Source of the DNA: Rhizobium sp. Q54
GTDB taxonomy: Bacteria > Pseudomonadota > Alphaproteobacteria > Micropepsales > Micropepsaceae
Assembly: GCA_945860165.1 (NCBI GenBank)
Contig: CAMAPL010000005.1
Coordinates: forward strand, 60,403-124,402
DNA length: 64,000 bases
Reading direction: 5' to 3'
How positions within the stretch are numbered: the first letter of the stretch is position 1; the number at the start of each line of letters is the position of its first letter. Below, piece by piece: positions 55,370 to 63,303 of this stretch. The notes beneath the pieces are model-generated. The model was given only the letters and a program-made list of their open reading frames with translations. It was not told the DNA's origin and searched no databases. The position numbers were made by a program, and so were the translations under genes.

Positions 55370-56296
55370 ATGACATCTCTCGACCGCCGCGCTTTTGTCG
55401 GCGTCAGTCTTGCAGTGGCCGCCACGCCCGCCTTTGCCGCCGATCCGCGCGTGTCGTTCAAGGTGCCCGACGGCGCCTGCGACAGCCATCTTCACATCTA
55501 CGATCCGCGCTTTGCCTATATGCCGGCGGCGGTGCTGAAGCCGCCCTTCGCCACGGTGGCGGATTATCGCGCCCTGCAGAAAAAGCTGGGCACCACCCGC
55601 TGCGTGGTGGTGCAGCCTTCGACCTATGGCACCGACAATAGCTGCACCCTGGACGCGATCTCGCAGCTGGGCGATGCCCGCGGCGTCTGTGTCGTCAATG
55701 CCAGTGTCAGCGATGCCGAACTGAAGCGCCTGCATGCCGGCGGCATCCGGGGCGCGCGCATCCAGTTCGGCCTGGGCAATCCGGTCAGCGCCGAGGAAGT
55801 CCTGCCGCTGGCCAGGCGCATCGCCATCCTGGGCTGGCATATCCAGTGCAACATGCCGCCCGAACAATTGGTGCAGATGGAATCGCTGCTGCTCAGCCTG
55901 CCGGTGCCGGTGATCATCGATCACCTAGCCCGCGCCATCGACACCAGCGCGTCGCAATACAATACCGTCCGCCGCTTGCTCGACAGCGGCAAAGGCTGGG
56001 TTAAGGTGTCGGGTGCTTATCTCTACAATGGCGGCCTGCCGCCGGACTATGCCGGCGCCAGTTCCGCGGCGCGCGGCTATATCGCGGCGGCGCCGGAACG
56101 TTGTATCTGGGGCAGCGACTGGCCGCATCCCGATGCGACCAAGGTGCTGAACCCCGTGGCGATGCCCGACGATGTGACCTTGCTGAACCTGACGGTGCAA
56201 TGGACACCGGACGAAAAGCTGCGTCACAAGATCCTGGTGGAGAATGCCGAGAAATTCTACGGCTTCGACCCGGCCAAACGTCCGAAGGCGCTTTAG
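55370..56296 (+). CDS. Exported amidohydrolase, LigI-like (amidohydrolase-2)
   Basis: 308 residues. Begins with a Tat-like signal (DRRAFVGVSLAVAATPAFAA). Metal ligands: CDSHLHIYDP near the start, IDHLARAID, and GSDWPHPD near the end, the pattern of 2-pyrone-4,6-dicarboxylate hydrolase/amidohydrolase-2 enzymes, which usually act in the cytoplasm; export here is unusual. Substrate unknown. Starts 8 bases after the sugar dehydrogenase stop with GGAG in between, so same operon. Confidence 0.82.
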   Translation: MTSLDRRAFVGVSLAVAATPAFAADPRVSFKVPDGACDSHLHIYDPRFAYMPAAVLKPPFATVADYRALQKKLGTTRCVVVQPSTYGTDNSCTLDAISQLGDARGVCVVNASVSDAELKRLHAGGIRGARIQFGLGNPVSAEEVLPLARRIAILGWHIQCNMPPEQLVQMESLLLSLPVPVIIDHLARAIDTSASQYNTVRRLLDSGKGWVKVSGAYLYNGGLPPDYAGASSAARGYIAAAPERCIWGSDWPHPDATKVLNPVAMPDDVTLLNLTVQWTPDEKLRHKILVENAEKFYGFDPAKRPKAL

Positions 56297-56320
56297 GACG
56301 GTTCGACAAGAAAATCTTGT

Positions 56321-56398
56321 TGTCATGCCCGCGCAAGCGGGCATCCATCTACTTGATTGCGCTTTGCGCGATGGATTCCCGCTTGCGCGGGAATGACA
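56321..56398. repeat. Dispersed TGTCAT-ended repeat, copy 5
   Basis: TGTCATGCCCGCGCAAGCGGG-CATCCAT ... ATGGATTCCCGCTTGCGCGGGAATGACA: two near-perfect inverted units around a short TTGATTGCGCTTTGCGCG spacer. The best preserved copy in the window, between convergent amidohydrolase and glycosyltransferase genes. Confidence 0.85.
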
Positions 56399-56400
56399 GA

Positions 56401-58323
56401 CTAGCCCAGCATAGCAATATAAGCCGCTTCGATATTCTGGCGGAAACGCGCGCTGTCATACAGCGGCGTGGTTCTCAGATTGCGCTTCAGCTTGTCGCGC
56501 GTCGCTTTCAGCAAGACCGGGTTCGTCGCCAGTTCCAGCGCCAGGTTTTCGTAGGCGTTCGGTGTTCTGGTGATCAGTTCGGGCATGTCCGCGGCATAGA
56601 GCAGGCTGGCGGCGACACGGCTCTGGAACACGCGGCCGAGACAGGCCACCAGCGGCACCCCGGCATACAGCGCATCGCTGGCGGTGGTGTGGGCGTTGTA
56701 CAGCAGGGTGTCGAGGAACAGGTCGGCCAGTTGGTGACGGGCGAGATGCTGGTCGGGCGGGAGCCTGGGCGCGAACACCAGACGGCTGGAATTCACGCCG
56801 CGCGCCGCCGCTTCCTTGCGCAGATTGTCCGCCGCCGGGCCATTCAGCAACCACAGCGCGCTGCCGGGCACCGCCTGCAGCAGGCGCATCCAGATATCGA
56901 AGACCGGGGAGGTGATCTTCCAGTTGTTGTTGAAGCAGCAGAAGATAAAGCCGTTGTCGGGAAGTGCGCATTCGGCGCGGGTTGGTGCTTGGGGAACAAG
57001 GCGGGTGGCGTCATTGGCCTGATAACAGTCGGGCAGATGGACAATCTTTTCGCGGAAGAAGTCCTGCTGTTCGGTCAGCGCCACGATGCGGTCGGCCAGA
57101 ATGAAATCGATAAACTCCGCGCCAGTGGTGCCGGGATAAACCAGATAGTTCACCTGCACCGGCGCGGGCCGGTGGGCGAAAATGCCGGGCCGGGCATCCT
57201 GGGTGTGGCCGTTCAGGTCTATCGCGATGTCGGTTTCGCGCGCGTGCAGCAGCCGCGCCACTTCGGCATCGCTCATCCCGCGCACATCCTCGAATGTGTC
57301 AAAGGCTTTCACCAGCCGCGCCCGCATCGTACTGCCGTCATCCGGCCCGATGGCGATGGCGGTGACCTCGAAGCGGCTGCGGTCATGACGCTCGAACAGT
57401 TCGGCCATCAGCTGGGCGGTGGGATGCTGGTGGAAATCAGCCGACAGATATGCGAGGCGAATTTTCGCATGGCCATAGCGTTTGCGGTCGGCCAGCGGGG
57501 CCGTGCGCGTCACAGTGCGGCGGACATAGGTTTCGGCGCAGCGCCGTTGCAGCGCGCCGTCATCGCTATAGCCTAGCATAACAAAGGGCTGTATCAGGGC
57601 GCGGTTCGCCTCGATATTTTCCTTTAGGCGCGGCGCCAGCGCCGCGGTGCGCTGCCAGTCGCACAAGGATAGCGCCGCCTGCGCCATGCCGTTCAGCGCA
57701 TGCGGATGGGCGGGATTGGCCGCCAATGCCTGTTCATAGCTGGCCAGCGCCTCCTCCATGCGACCCTGATCGCGCAGGATATTGCCCTGGACATATAGGC
57801 CTTCCGCGAAATTCGGCTGCAGTGCCAGCGCGGCCTTGGTTGCCGCCAGGGCCTCGTCCGTGCGTTTCAGTTCCTGCAATGCGATGGCGCGGTTGGTCAG
57901 CGCATTGACGTGGCCGGGCGCCAGCGCCAGGGCGCGGTCGTAACTGTCCAGCGCAGCATCCAGCTGCCGCAGGTCGCGCAGGGCTGTGCCGCGGTTGTTC
58001 CACACTCCCGCCATGTCCTGGCGCAGCTGCAGCGCCGCATCGAAGCTGGCCAGCGCCGCGTCGGCGCGTTTCATCTCCAGCAGCAGGTTGCCGCGATTGT
58101 ATAAAGCTTCGAACAGGTCGGGCTTTGCCGCCAGCGCCCGGCTGTAGTCGGCCAATGCGTCGTCGCGCCGCCCCATCGCGGCCAGCACATTGGCGTGATT
58201 GACCATCACTTCGGGGATCAGGGCGGCGTCCAGGATTTCTCGATAGCGCAGTTCGGCTTCGACCAGGTTGCCGCTTTTCTGCGCCGCCACGGCCTGGGCG
58301 TAGAGTTTGTCCAGGCCCATCAT
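56401..58323 (-). CDS. TPR-containing SPINDLY/OGT-type glycosyltransferase (GT41)
   Basis: 640 residues. About six tetratricopeptide repeats fill residues 5-215 (for example ALYNRGNLLLEMKRADAALASFDAAL). The C-terminal part is an O-GlcNAc-transferase-like domain: KIRLAYLSADFHQHPTAQLM, IAIDLNGHTQDARPGIFAHRPAPVQVNYLVYPGTTG, FCCFNNNWKITSPVFDIWMRLL, LADLFLDTLLYNAHTTASDALYAGVPLVACLG. Such bacterial enzymes may glycosylate proteins; the target is unknown. The ATG overlaps the nucleoside hydrolase stop, so the two are one operon. Confidence 0.88.
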   Translation of the reverse strand: MMGLDKLYAQAVAAQKSGNLVEAELRYREILDAALIPEVMVNHANVLAAMGRRDDALADYSRALAAKPDLFEALYNRGNLLLEMKRADAALASFDAALQLRQDMAGVWNNRGTALRDLRQLDAALDSYDRALALAPGHVNALTNRAIALQELKRTDEALAATKAALALQPNFAEGLYVQGNILRDQGRMEEALASYEQALAANPAHPHALNGMAQAALSLCDWQRTAALAPRLKENIEANRALIQPFVMLGYSDDGALQRRCAETYVRRTVTRTAPLADRKRYGHAKIRLAYLSADFHQHPTAQLMAELFERHDRSRFEVTAIAIGPDDGSTMRARLVKAFDTFEDVRGMSDAEVARLLHARETDIAIDLNGHTQDARPGIFAHRPAPVQVNYLVYPGTTGAEFIDFILADRIVALTEQQDFFREKIVHLPDCYQANDATRLVPQAPTRAECALPDNGFIFCCFNNNWKITSPVFDIWMRLLQAVPGSALWLLNGPAADNLRKEAAARGVNSSRLVFAPRLPPDQHLARHQLADLFLDTLLYNAHTTASDALYAGVPLVACLGRVFQSRVAASLLYAADMPELITRTPNAYENLALELATNPVLLKATRDKLKRNLRTTPLYDSARFRQNIEAAYIAMLG

Positions 58324-59264
58324 TTCTTGCCAATGCGCTCCAGATAAAAGCGCAGGAAGGCTTGCGGATCGGATTTCAGGCAGACTTGGGCATTGGGCGT
58401 TCCGGTCTCGGCCAGCGTCATGCCGGCATCATCGACCCGGATATGCATCGGTGTCACCGGACACAGCGACGGATCTGCCATCCAGGCTAGGGTCATGGGA
58501 TCAAACAAGGTGGGCGTCGGCTGGCGCGTGCCCAGGCTCCATTGATGATAGGCCACCGTCAGTATGTCGGTCAGCGGCGTGCCTTGGGCAAACAGCAGAT
58601 TGCGCGCCACCTCATGCAGCTTGAGATGGATGGTGGAATCTAGCGGCATGGCCACCACCGGCACGCCGGAGGTGAACAGTTTCTGCGCTGAGGCGATATC
58701 GTTCTTGATATTCCATTCCGGCATCGGCGCGGTGGCGGCGCGCAGGCCAAAAGGGTCGGGGATGGCTTGCACTGCGCCGCCCATGATCACCACCCGCTTG
58801 AGCTTACGGAAGGTCGCAATATCCTTGTCGATCAGGGCGCCGACATTTGGCAGTGGTCCCAGCGCCACCAGGGTGATCTGGCCGGGATAACGGCGGATCT
58901 GTTCCAGGATGAAATCGGTGGAGTCCGGATAGCTGGCACGATAGCTCTTGCCGCCTTCGGCATAGCGGCGCTGGTTGAAGCCGGAGAGATTGGCGTTGCT
59001 GGATACGCCCATCGCCACCGGAATGTTGCCATGCCCGGTTTCAGCCAGGATGCGGTCCAGCATTTTGGCGCGCGCGCGTGTGTCGCCAAAGGGGGCGGTG
59101 AAGCCCAGTATTTCGAATTCAGGGCTTTTCAGCGCCAGCGCCACCGCAAAAGCGTCATCGATATCGTCGCCAATGTCGGCATCGATAATAATTTTTTCTG
59201 GTGCGGCTTGTGCTTGCGCCAAACTCAGAAAAACAAAGGCGACGCCCCACAATGCGTTGCGCAT
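58320..59264 (-). CDS. Exported nucleoside hydrolase
   Basis: 314 residues. Signal peptide MRNALWGVAFVFLSLAQAQA. The calcium/ribose motif DADIGDDIDDAFAVALALKS is near the N-terminus; later VALGPLPNVGALI and VIMGGAVQ are typical. Cleaves ribonucleosides to base and ribose; with its signal peptide it would act in the periplasm, and the CNT transporter at 46.5 kb could take up nucleosides. ATG has GGGGAGCGG upstream. Divergent from the FKBP gene. Confidence 0.9.
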   Translation of the reverse strand: MRNALWGVAFVFLSLAQAQAAPEKIIIDADIGDDIDDAFAVALALKSPEFEILGFTAPFGDTRARAKMLDRILAETGHGNIPVAMGVSSNANLSGFNQRRYAEGGKSYRASYPDSTDFILEQIRRYPGQITLVALGPLPNVGALIDKDIATFRKLKRVVIMGGAVQAIPDPFGLRAATAPMPEWNIKNDIASAQKLFTSGVPVVAMPLDSTIHLKLHEVARNLLFAQGTPLTDILTVAYHQWSLGTRQPTPTLFDPMTLAWMADPSLCPVTPMHIRVDDAGMTLAETGTPNAQVCLKSDPQAFLRFYLERIGKK

Positions 59265-59341
59265 GATCCGCTCCCCGGTATGATCGGTAAACCTACAACG
59301 CCACGGGGCGTACGGCGAGATACGAAAGCACATGAAAGAAA

Positions 59342-59890
59342 ATGAAATTTTCCGCCGTCCTCCTGTGCCTGCTGATGGCGGCATCGGCCGCGCTGGCGGC
59401 GGACGAGGCGCTTAGTGTGGCGGCCAACGCCGCCTATCTGGCGGCGAACGCGAAAAAGCCCGGTACCATCCTGCGTCCTAGCGGCTTGCAGCTTCGCGTG
59501 CTGCGCAGCGGTGTCGGGCGGCGGCCCGGCCGCAACGATGTGGTGCAGATCCGCTATGGCTTGCGGCTGATCAACGGCGTGCTGGTGGACAGCACCACCC
59601 CCAGTCTCCCGACCGCTGCCGTTCTCAGCGGTATCACCCTGGCCGGGCTGGGCGAGGCGCTGCTGCTGATGCGCGAAGGCGATCACTGGCACATCGTGAT
59701 GCCGCCCAATCTGGGGTTCGGCGCCAGCAGCGCCGTGGGCGGCGCGGTGCCCCCCGGCCAGGTGCTGGTGATGGATCTGACCCTGGTGTCGGCGGTCGCG
59801 CCCCGGCCCGGCGAAACGCCGCCGCAGAAACCCTTTTCGCTGTGGGGCAACGCCTATACTCAGGGCGCGGCGATCACGATCCGTCCCTAG
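59342..59890 (+). CDS. Exported FKBP-type peptidyl-prolyl isomerase
   Basis: 182 residues. Signal peptide MKFSAVLLCLLMAASAALA. FKBP core: PSGLQLRVLRSGVGRRPGRNDVVQIRY, LINGVLVDST, LAGLGEALLLMREGDHWHIVMPPNLGFG, VPPGQVLVMDLTLVS. The core differs from classical FKBPs (weak active-site match), so activity is uncertain; it may be a periplasmic chaperone. Transcribed divergently from nucleoside hydrolase, 77 bases apart. Confidence 0.85.
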   Translation: MKFSAVLLCLLMAASAALAADEALSVAANAAYLAANAKKPGTILRPSGLQLRVLRSGVGRRPGRNDVVQIRYGLRLINGVLVDSTTPSLPTAAVLSGITLAGLGEALLLMREGDHWHIVMPPNLGFGASSAVGGAVPPGQVLVMDLTLVSAVAPRPGETPPQKPFSLWGNAYTQGAAITIRP

Positions 59891-59915
59891 CAGAAATAAT
59901 ACATAAAACAGTGGC

Positions 59916-60433
59916 TTAGACCAGATGCCGCTCGGTCAGGAACGGCGCGCCGCCGGGATAGAGCCAGACTCTCTTGCGCCCCGCGATCTGCCACAATAGC
60001 TGGCCGGGCAGGTCGGCATGGTAATAGACCCGCGCCCCGGGGACGAGATCAGGATTCCGCTTTTCCATTTGTTGGCCGCGAAACCGGGAAAAGTCTGGTG
60101 CAGTTCGTGGAAAATTGCGTCCAGCAGGCGGCGGTATGCCGGGTCCACGCCTGACACATTGCGCAGGTTGAGCCAAATGCGGCCCTCAGTAATAGCGGCC
60201 AGCAGGGTTTCGCCCGAAGCGCCGGCAAGGTCGCCCTCCTGCCACAGGCGACTGTCGTCCTTGGCGCCCATGGCGATCAGGCTGTAATGCGCGCGGGGAT
60301 AAGTTTCGATCAGGCGGATTAGGGCGGAGCGCGAGAACAGCGCATGATCGCCTAGGCCATAGGTTAGCTTGAGGGGCTGATGGCCCCAGAGCAGCGCGTC
60401 GCGCCCGGTGAAATTGGTCAGAATGCCGGTCAT
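59916..60433 (-). pseudogene. Cupin/JmjC-like gene, frameshifted and truncated
   Basis: From ATG 60433 the protein reads MTGILTNFTGRDALLWGHQP ... RRLLDAIFHELHQTFPGFAANKWKSGILISSPG; the frame then closes at 59936. The adjoining frame continues sensibly as ARVYYHADLPGQLLWQIAGR KRVWLYPGGAPFL (here shown in two parts), with the metal-binding HxD, and stops at 59916. One missing base in the CCCCGGGG run near 60040 would restore it. Even then the C-terminus seems shorter than cupin-like hydroxylases. Function lost or unknown. Confidence 0.7.
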
Positions 60434-60575
60434 GAAACGAGGCTACAGGCCGATCCCTTAACACCCCTTCAAAACCGGCTTGTAACAGTTTGAGCCAGTC
60501 TGGCCTTGCCGATCCCGCCTGCCCGCCGCACACTTGTTGCCGCAGTTGCGGTCAACAGCACATGGGGAGGTTTTC

Positions 60576-61727
60576 TTGAAGATTTGCAGCGCACTGGTGG
60601 TCGCGAGCCTGTCGCTATGTCCTGTTGCCGCCTGGGCCGGACTGGCGATCTCAGCCAATGACGGCAAGCAGGTCCAGAAGGGCGAGGCCGCCGGGGCCAC
60701 GCCCGATAGCATCAGTGTGATCGAACTGGGCAAGTATCCCCCCAGGGTGATCGGCAATCTCCGGGTGCCGGTCTCCATGATCGGATCTCCCAATTCGGTG
60801 GTGGTCGGCCGCAGCGAGAAATTCGCCATCGTGACCGCCGCGCATAAGGTCAACCCCGCTGATCCCTTCAAGCCCGCGCTGGACGACCGCGTATCGGTGA
60901 TCGATCTCAGCGATCCCACTAGGCCCAAAGTGGTGCAGACTATATCTGCTGGCGCGCAGGCCAGCGGCGTCGCCATCAACCGCGCCGAGAATCTCGTGCT
61001 GGTTGCTTCGCGAGCCGACGGCGCTGTCACCGTCTTCACCCTGGCGAGCAACCGGTTGACCCGCGTCGGTCGGCTGGACCTGGGCAAGGAAAACCAGGTT
61101 GTCGATGTGACCTTCGCGCCAGACGGCCGCCATGCCTATGTCGTGGTCTGGGATGCGCCCGCCATCATCGAACTGGCGGTGGACGGCACCCGCGTCACCC
61201 GCACCGGCAATACCCTCTCCACCGGCCGATCGTCCTATGGCGCGGTGGTAACGCCGGACGGCAACTGGCTGATCAACACCAATGTCGGCGGCGCGCTGAC
61301 CGGCGCGGACCGCACCGGCACCATCACGATGGTGGACCTCAAGACCCACAAGCTGGTCCTGTCATTCCCCGTGGGCCGCACGCCGGAACATGCCACCCTG
61401 TCGCCGGACGGCAAGCATCTGCTGGTGGTGCTGGCCAATGGCGCGCCTTACGTCAAATCCGATCCCGGCTATGACAAGGTGCGCGGCATTTTGAAGATTC
61501 TCGCGGTGGGTCCGGGCACTCTGAAGGAAGTGGCCCAGACGAGCAGCTGCCACTGGAACCAGGGTGCAACCTGGAGCGATGATGGCAAGCTGGTCCTGGC
61601 GCAATGCGCTAGCGAACGCACCATCGAAGTCTATCGCTTCAATGGGCGCAGCCTGGTGCGCGACGATGCCGCCACGCTTCCTTTTGAACCGCGGCCCGGC
61701 TCCATCGCCATCCGGCTCAGCCGGTAA
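60576..61727 (+). CDS. Exported YncE-like beta-propeller protein
   Basis: 383 residues from TTG 60576, which has GGGGAGG six bases upstream and gives a good signal peptide (KICSALVVASLSLCPVAAWA); upstream extension to 60534 has none. Repeated propeller blades: VSVIDLSDPTRPKVVQTISA, VDVTFAPDGRHAYVVVWDA, VVTPDGNWLINTNV, ATLSPDGKHLLVVLANG, ATWSDDGKLVLAQCAS. Related to YVTN/lactonase-like proteins. Role unknown; followed by the PPC gene after 9 bases. Confidence 0.8.
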   Translation: MKICSALVVASLSLCPVAAWAGLAISANDGKQVQKGEAAGATPDSISVIELGKYPPRVIGNLRVPVSMIGSPNSVVVGRSEKFAIVTAAHKVNPADPFKPALDDRVSVIDLSDPTRPKVVQTISAGAQASGVAINRAENLVLVASRADGAVTVFTLASNRLTRVGRLDLGKENQVVDVTFAPDGRHAYVVVWDAPAIIELAVDGTRVTRTGNTLSTGRSSYGAVVTPDGNWLINTNVGGALTGADRTGTITMVDLKTHKLVLSFPVGRTPEHATLSPDGKHLLVVLANGAPYVKSDPGYDKVRGILKILAVGPGTLKEVAQTSSCHWNQGATWSDDGKLVLAQCASERTIEVYRFNGRSLVRDDAATLPFEPRPGSIAIRLSR

Positions 61728-61736
61728 GAGGTTACC

Positions 61737-62267
61737 ATGCGCCTGGCGATAGCCTTATCCCTCCTGCTGCTGACCGCGCCCGCGACGGCGCAGCAGATCG
61801 TGCGCACCGCGCCGCACCCGGCGGACAACAAGCCCAATGATCCCTCCGTGCCCGATGCCTATGCGGTGAGCGGGCAGTTCGAGCGCATCGTGGTGATGCG
61901 GATGAAGTTCAAGATTGACCTGCTGGCCGGGCTGCAGGCGATGGTGAAGCAGGAAAATATCGTCAATGGCGTGATCCTTTCGGGCGTCGGCTCGCTGCGC
62001 GGCTATCATGTCCACCAGGTCCACAATCGCGACTTCCCGACCATCAACGTTTTCACCAAGAAGCCCGACACGCCCGCCGACCTGGTGGGGATGAACGGCT
62101 ATATCGTGAAGGGCGTGGTGCATGCGCACATGACGCTTGGCACGGGTGATAAGGCCATTGCGGGCCACCTGGAGCCGGGTACCGAAGTCTTCACCTATGC
62201 CATCGTCACGGTGGGAGTGATGAACGGCACCGATCTCGGCAAGGTCGACGACAAGACCTATCGTTAA
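61737..62267 (+). CDS. Exported PPC (DUF296) domain protein
   Basis: 176 residues. Signal peptide MRLAIALSLLLLTAPATAQQ. PPC/DUF296 domain: VVMRMKFKIDLLAGLQAMVKQ, NGVILSGVGSLRGYHVHQVH, GYIVKGVVHAHMTLGTGDKAIAGHLEPGTEVFTYAIVTVG. The three histidines (VHAHM, GHLEPG) are the family's metal-type cluster. PPC domains are usually cytoplasmic; export is unusual. Same unit as the propeller gene. Confidence 0.8.
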   Translation: MRLAIALSLLLLTAPATAQQIVRTAPHPADNKPNDPSVPDAYAVSGQFERIVVMRMKFKIDLLAGLQAMVKQENIVNGVILSGVGSLRGYHVHQVHNRDFPTINVFTKKPDTPADLVGMNGYIVKGVVHAHMTLGTGDKAIAGHLEPGTEVFTYAIVTVGVMNGTDLGKVDDKTYR

Positions 62268-62285
62268 ACAGGCGGAGCTTACACC

Positions 62286-62480
62286 ATGAAGCGGCGAACA
62301 CTGCTGCAGGCCGGCGGCCAGGTGCCGCTGCTGAGTGACGCGACTCTGGCGCGCGCCGTTGCCCAGAGCGGCCTTCCAGTGCGTCGTGGACCTGATCGAG
62401 TTTCACGTCCCGAAGCTTGCCCGGTGCGAACTGCTCGGCGTGGGGGACTGTGCCCGTGCAATGTGGGATCTCGCTGCTAG
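62286..62480 (+). pseudogene. Truncated gene with Tat-like signal start
   Basis: Starts MKRRTLLQAGGQVPLLSDAT (twin arginine, then short hydrophobic stretch), 19 bases after the PPC stop with GGAG upstream. After about residue 29 coding character is lost in this frame; the neighbouring frame reads FQCVVDLIEFHVPKLARCEL to a TGA at about 62542. I infer the start of a secreted protein fused to unrelated or deleted sequence. Confidence 0.4.
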
Positions 62481-62573
62481 CCGGGTAGGGATTAGGAGGG
62501 TTTCCCACCACCACACCTTTTCCATGCCTATTTCATGTAAGTGAGATGCGCATCTAGCTAAGTATTTGATTAA

Positions 62574-62618
62574 TGGTGGGCGCGACAGGGATTGAACCTG
62601 TGACTCCTCCCGTGTGAA
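62574..62618 (-). other. 3' fragment of a tRNA gene (probable attachment site)
   Basis: On the minus strand the end TTCACACGGGAGGAGTCACAGG, T-arm ACAGG-TTCAATC-CCTGT, acceptor strand CGCGCCC and ACCA are complete, but no 5' half (GGGCGCG...) lies within the remaining 1.4 kb. The anticodon loop seems to hold TTC, so tRNA-Glu is possible. Duplicated 3' tRNA ends mark integrative elements; orientation puts the element to the right. (Motif shown in parts of at most 20 bases.). Confidence 0.7.
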
Positions 62619-62987
62619 TTAAAGTGGTCGCAAGCAGGGACCCATATTCTATTGGCTTAAATGATCGTCTTTGAGGATCCGGTTACGATCCGGTTATTTT
62701 AGAGTCCCGGTAAGTGTCTGAAACTATTGAGATATTGTCTAGATCTAGGTAGCTGTTTTCGTTGGGTTTCTGTTACATTTGGGAGGGTTTTTCTTATAAG
62801 AAATTTCCCTCCACCAAGCCTCCAACCCCCGCCTAGACCGCCGCCTATGAGGCTCTCAGAGCCCCTGTGGATAGCCTGTGGATATCTGATGGGTACGTGA
62901 CCCTATCTATCGCTAAGAGACCCTATGAGACCCTGGGATTGGGACATAAGAGCCCCTATGAGATCCAATGAGGCACTAAAGCCGTAT
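62619..62987. other. Lower-GC intergenic region of the putative element
   Basis: About 370 bases with no protein frame. Holds TCCGGTTACGATCCGGTTA direct repeats near 62680, CCTGTGGATA twice (62864-62873 and 62875-62884), and three copies of CCTATGAG (62844, 62922, 62955). No integrase is visible. May be a replication or transfer origin, or a regulatory leader. Confidence 0.45.
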
Positions 62988-63227
62988 TCAAAGCTTAGTG
63001 TGAGCGCCATCACAAAGTGGCGTATTTCCTGAATACTTACAGCCACACATAGCCACAGTTTTAGTCTCGGTTGCTTTGTAAGCTAAGGGAGCCAAATCGG
63101 TTCCGGTGTGGCTTCCATCACAAAATGGCTGCTTCTTGCTTAGCCCACAGGAACACCAGTAGTAAGTTTTCCCGGCTTCTACTTCTACCATATAGGGCTT
63201 TTTCTGGGCTATAACCGGAGATGTCAT
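62988..63227 (-). CDS. CDGSH iron-sulfur domain protein
   Basis: 79 residues with two CDGSH-type modules: CSCGLSKKQPFCDGSH and CGCKYSGNTPLCDGAH, each with three cysteines and one histidine for a 2Fe-2S cluster. Cytoplasmic, no signal. Such proteins carry electrons or clusters; the specific role is unknown. Lower GC than the left part of the window. Divergent from the H-NS-like gene across an AT-rich 76-base gap. Confidence 0.92.
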   Translation of the reverse strand: MTSPVIAQKKPYMVEVEAGKTYYWCSCGLSKKQPFCDGSHTGTDLAPLAYKATETKTVAMCGCKYSGNTPLCDGAHTKL

Positions 63228-63303
63228 ATTTTACTCCATAGTTCTTATATATTAGTATAAACACGAAAAGACATTTCAGACTTCAAATCAAGGGTAATCA
63301 TTA
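63228..63303. promoter_or_regulatory. AT-rich divergent promoter region
   Basis: TTATATATTAGTATAAAC and flanking A/T sequence between the CDGSH and H-NS-like starts; a -10 like TATAAA is visible for the plus strand. AT-rich stretches like this are typical H-NS targets, so self-regulation is possible. Confidence 0.4.

Noticed and set aside
56101..57576. 491-codon plus-strand frame over the GT41 gene
   Set aside because: Antisense shadow; crosses repeat copy 5 and has no domain.
62206..62514. Minus-strand frame with HAEQFAPGKLRDVKLDQVHD
   Set aside because: Somewhat protein-like, but no family recognised and competing frames are equally plausible; left as part of the scar region.
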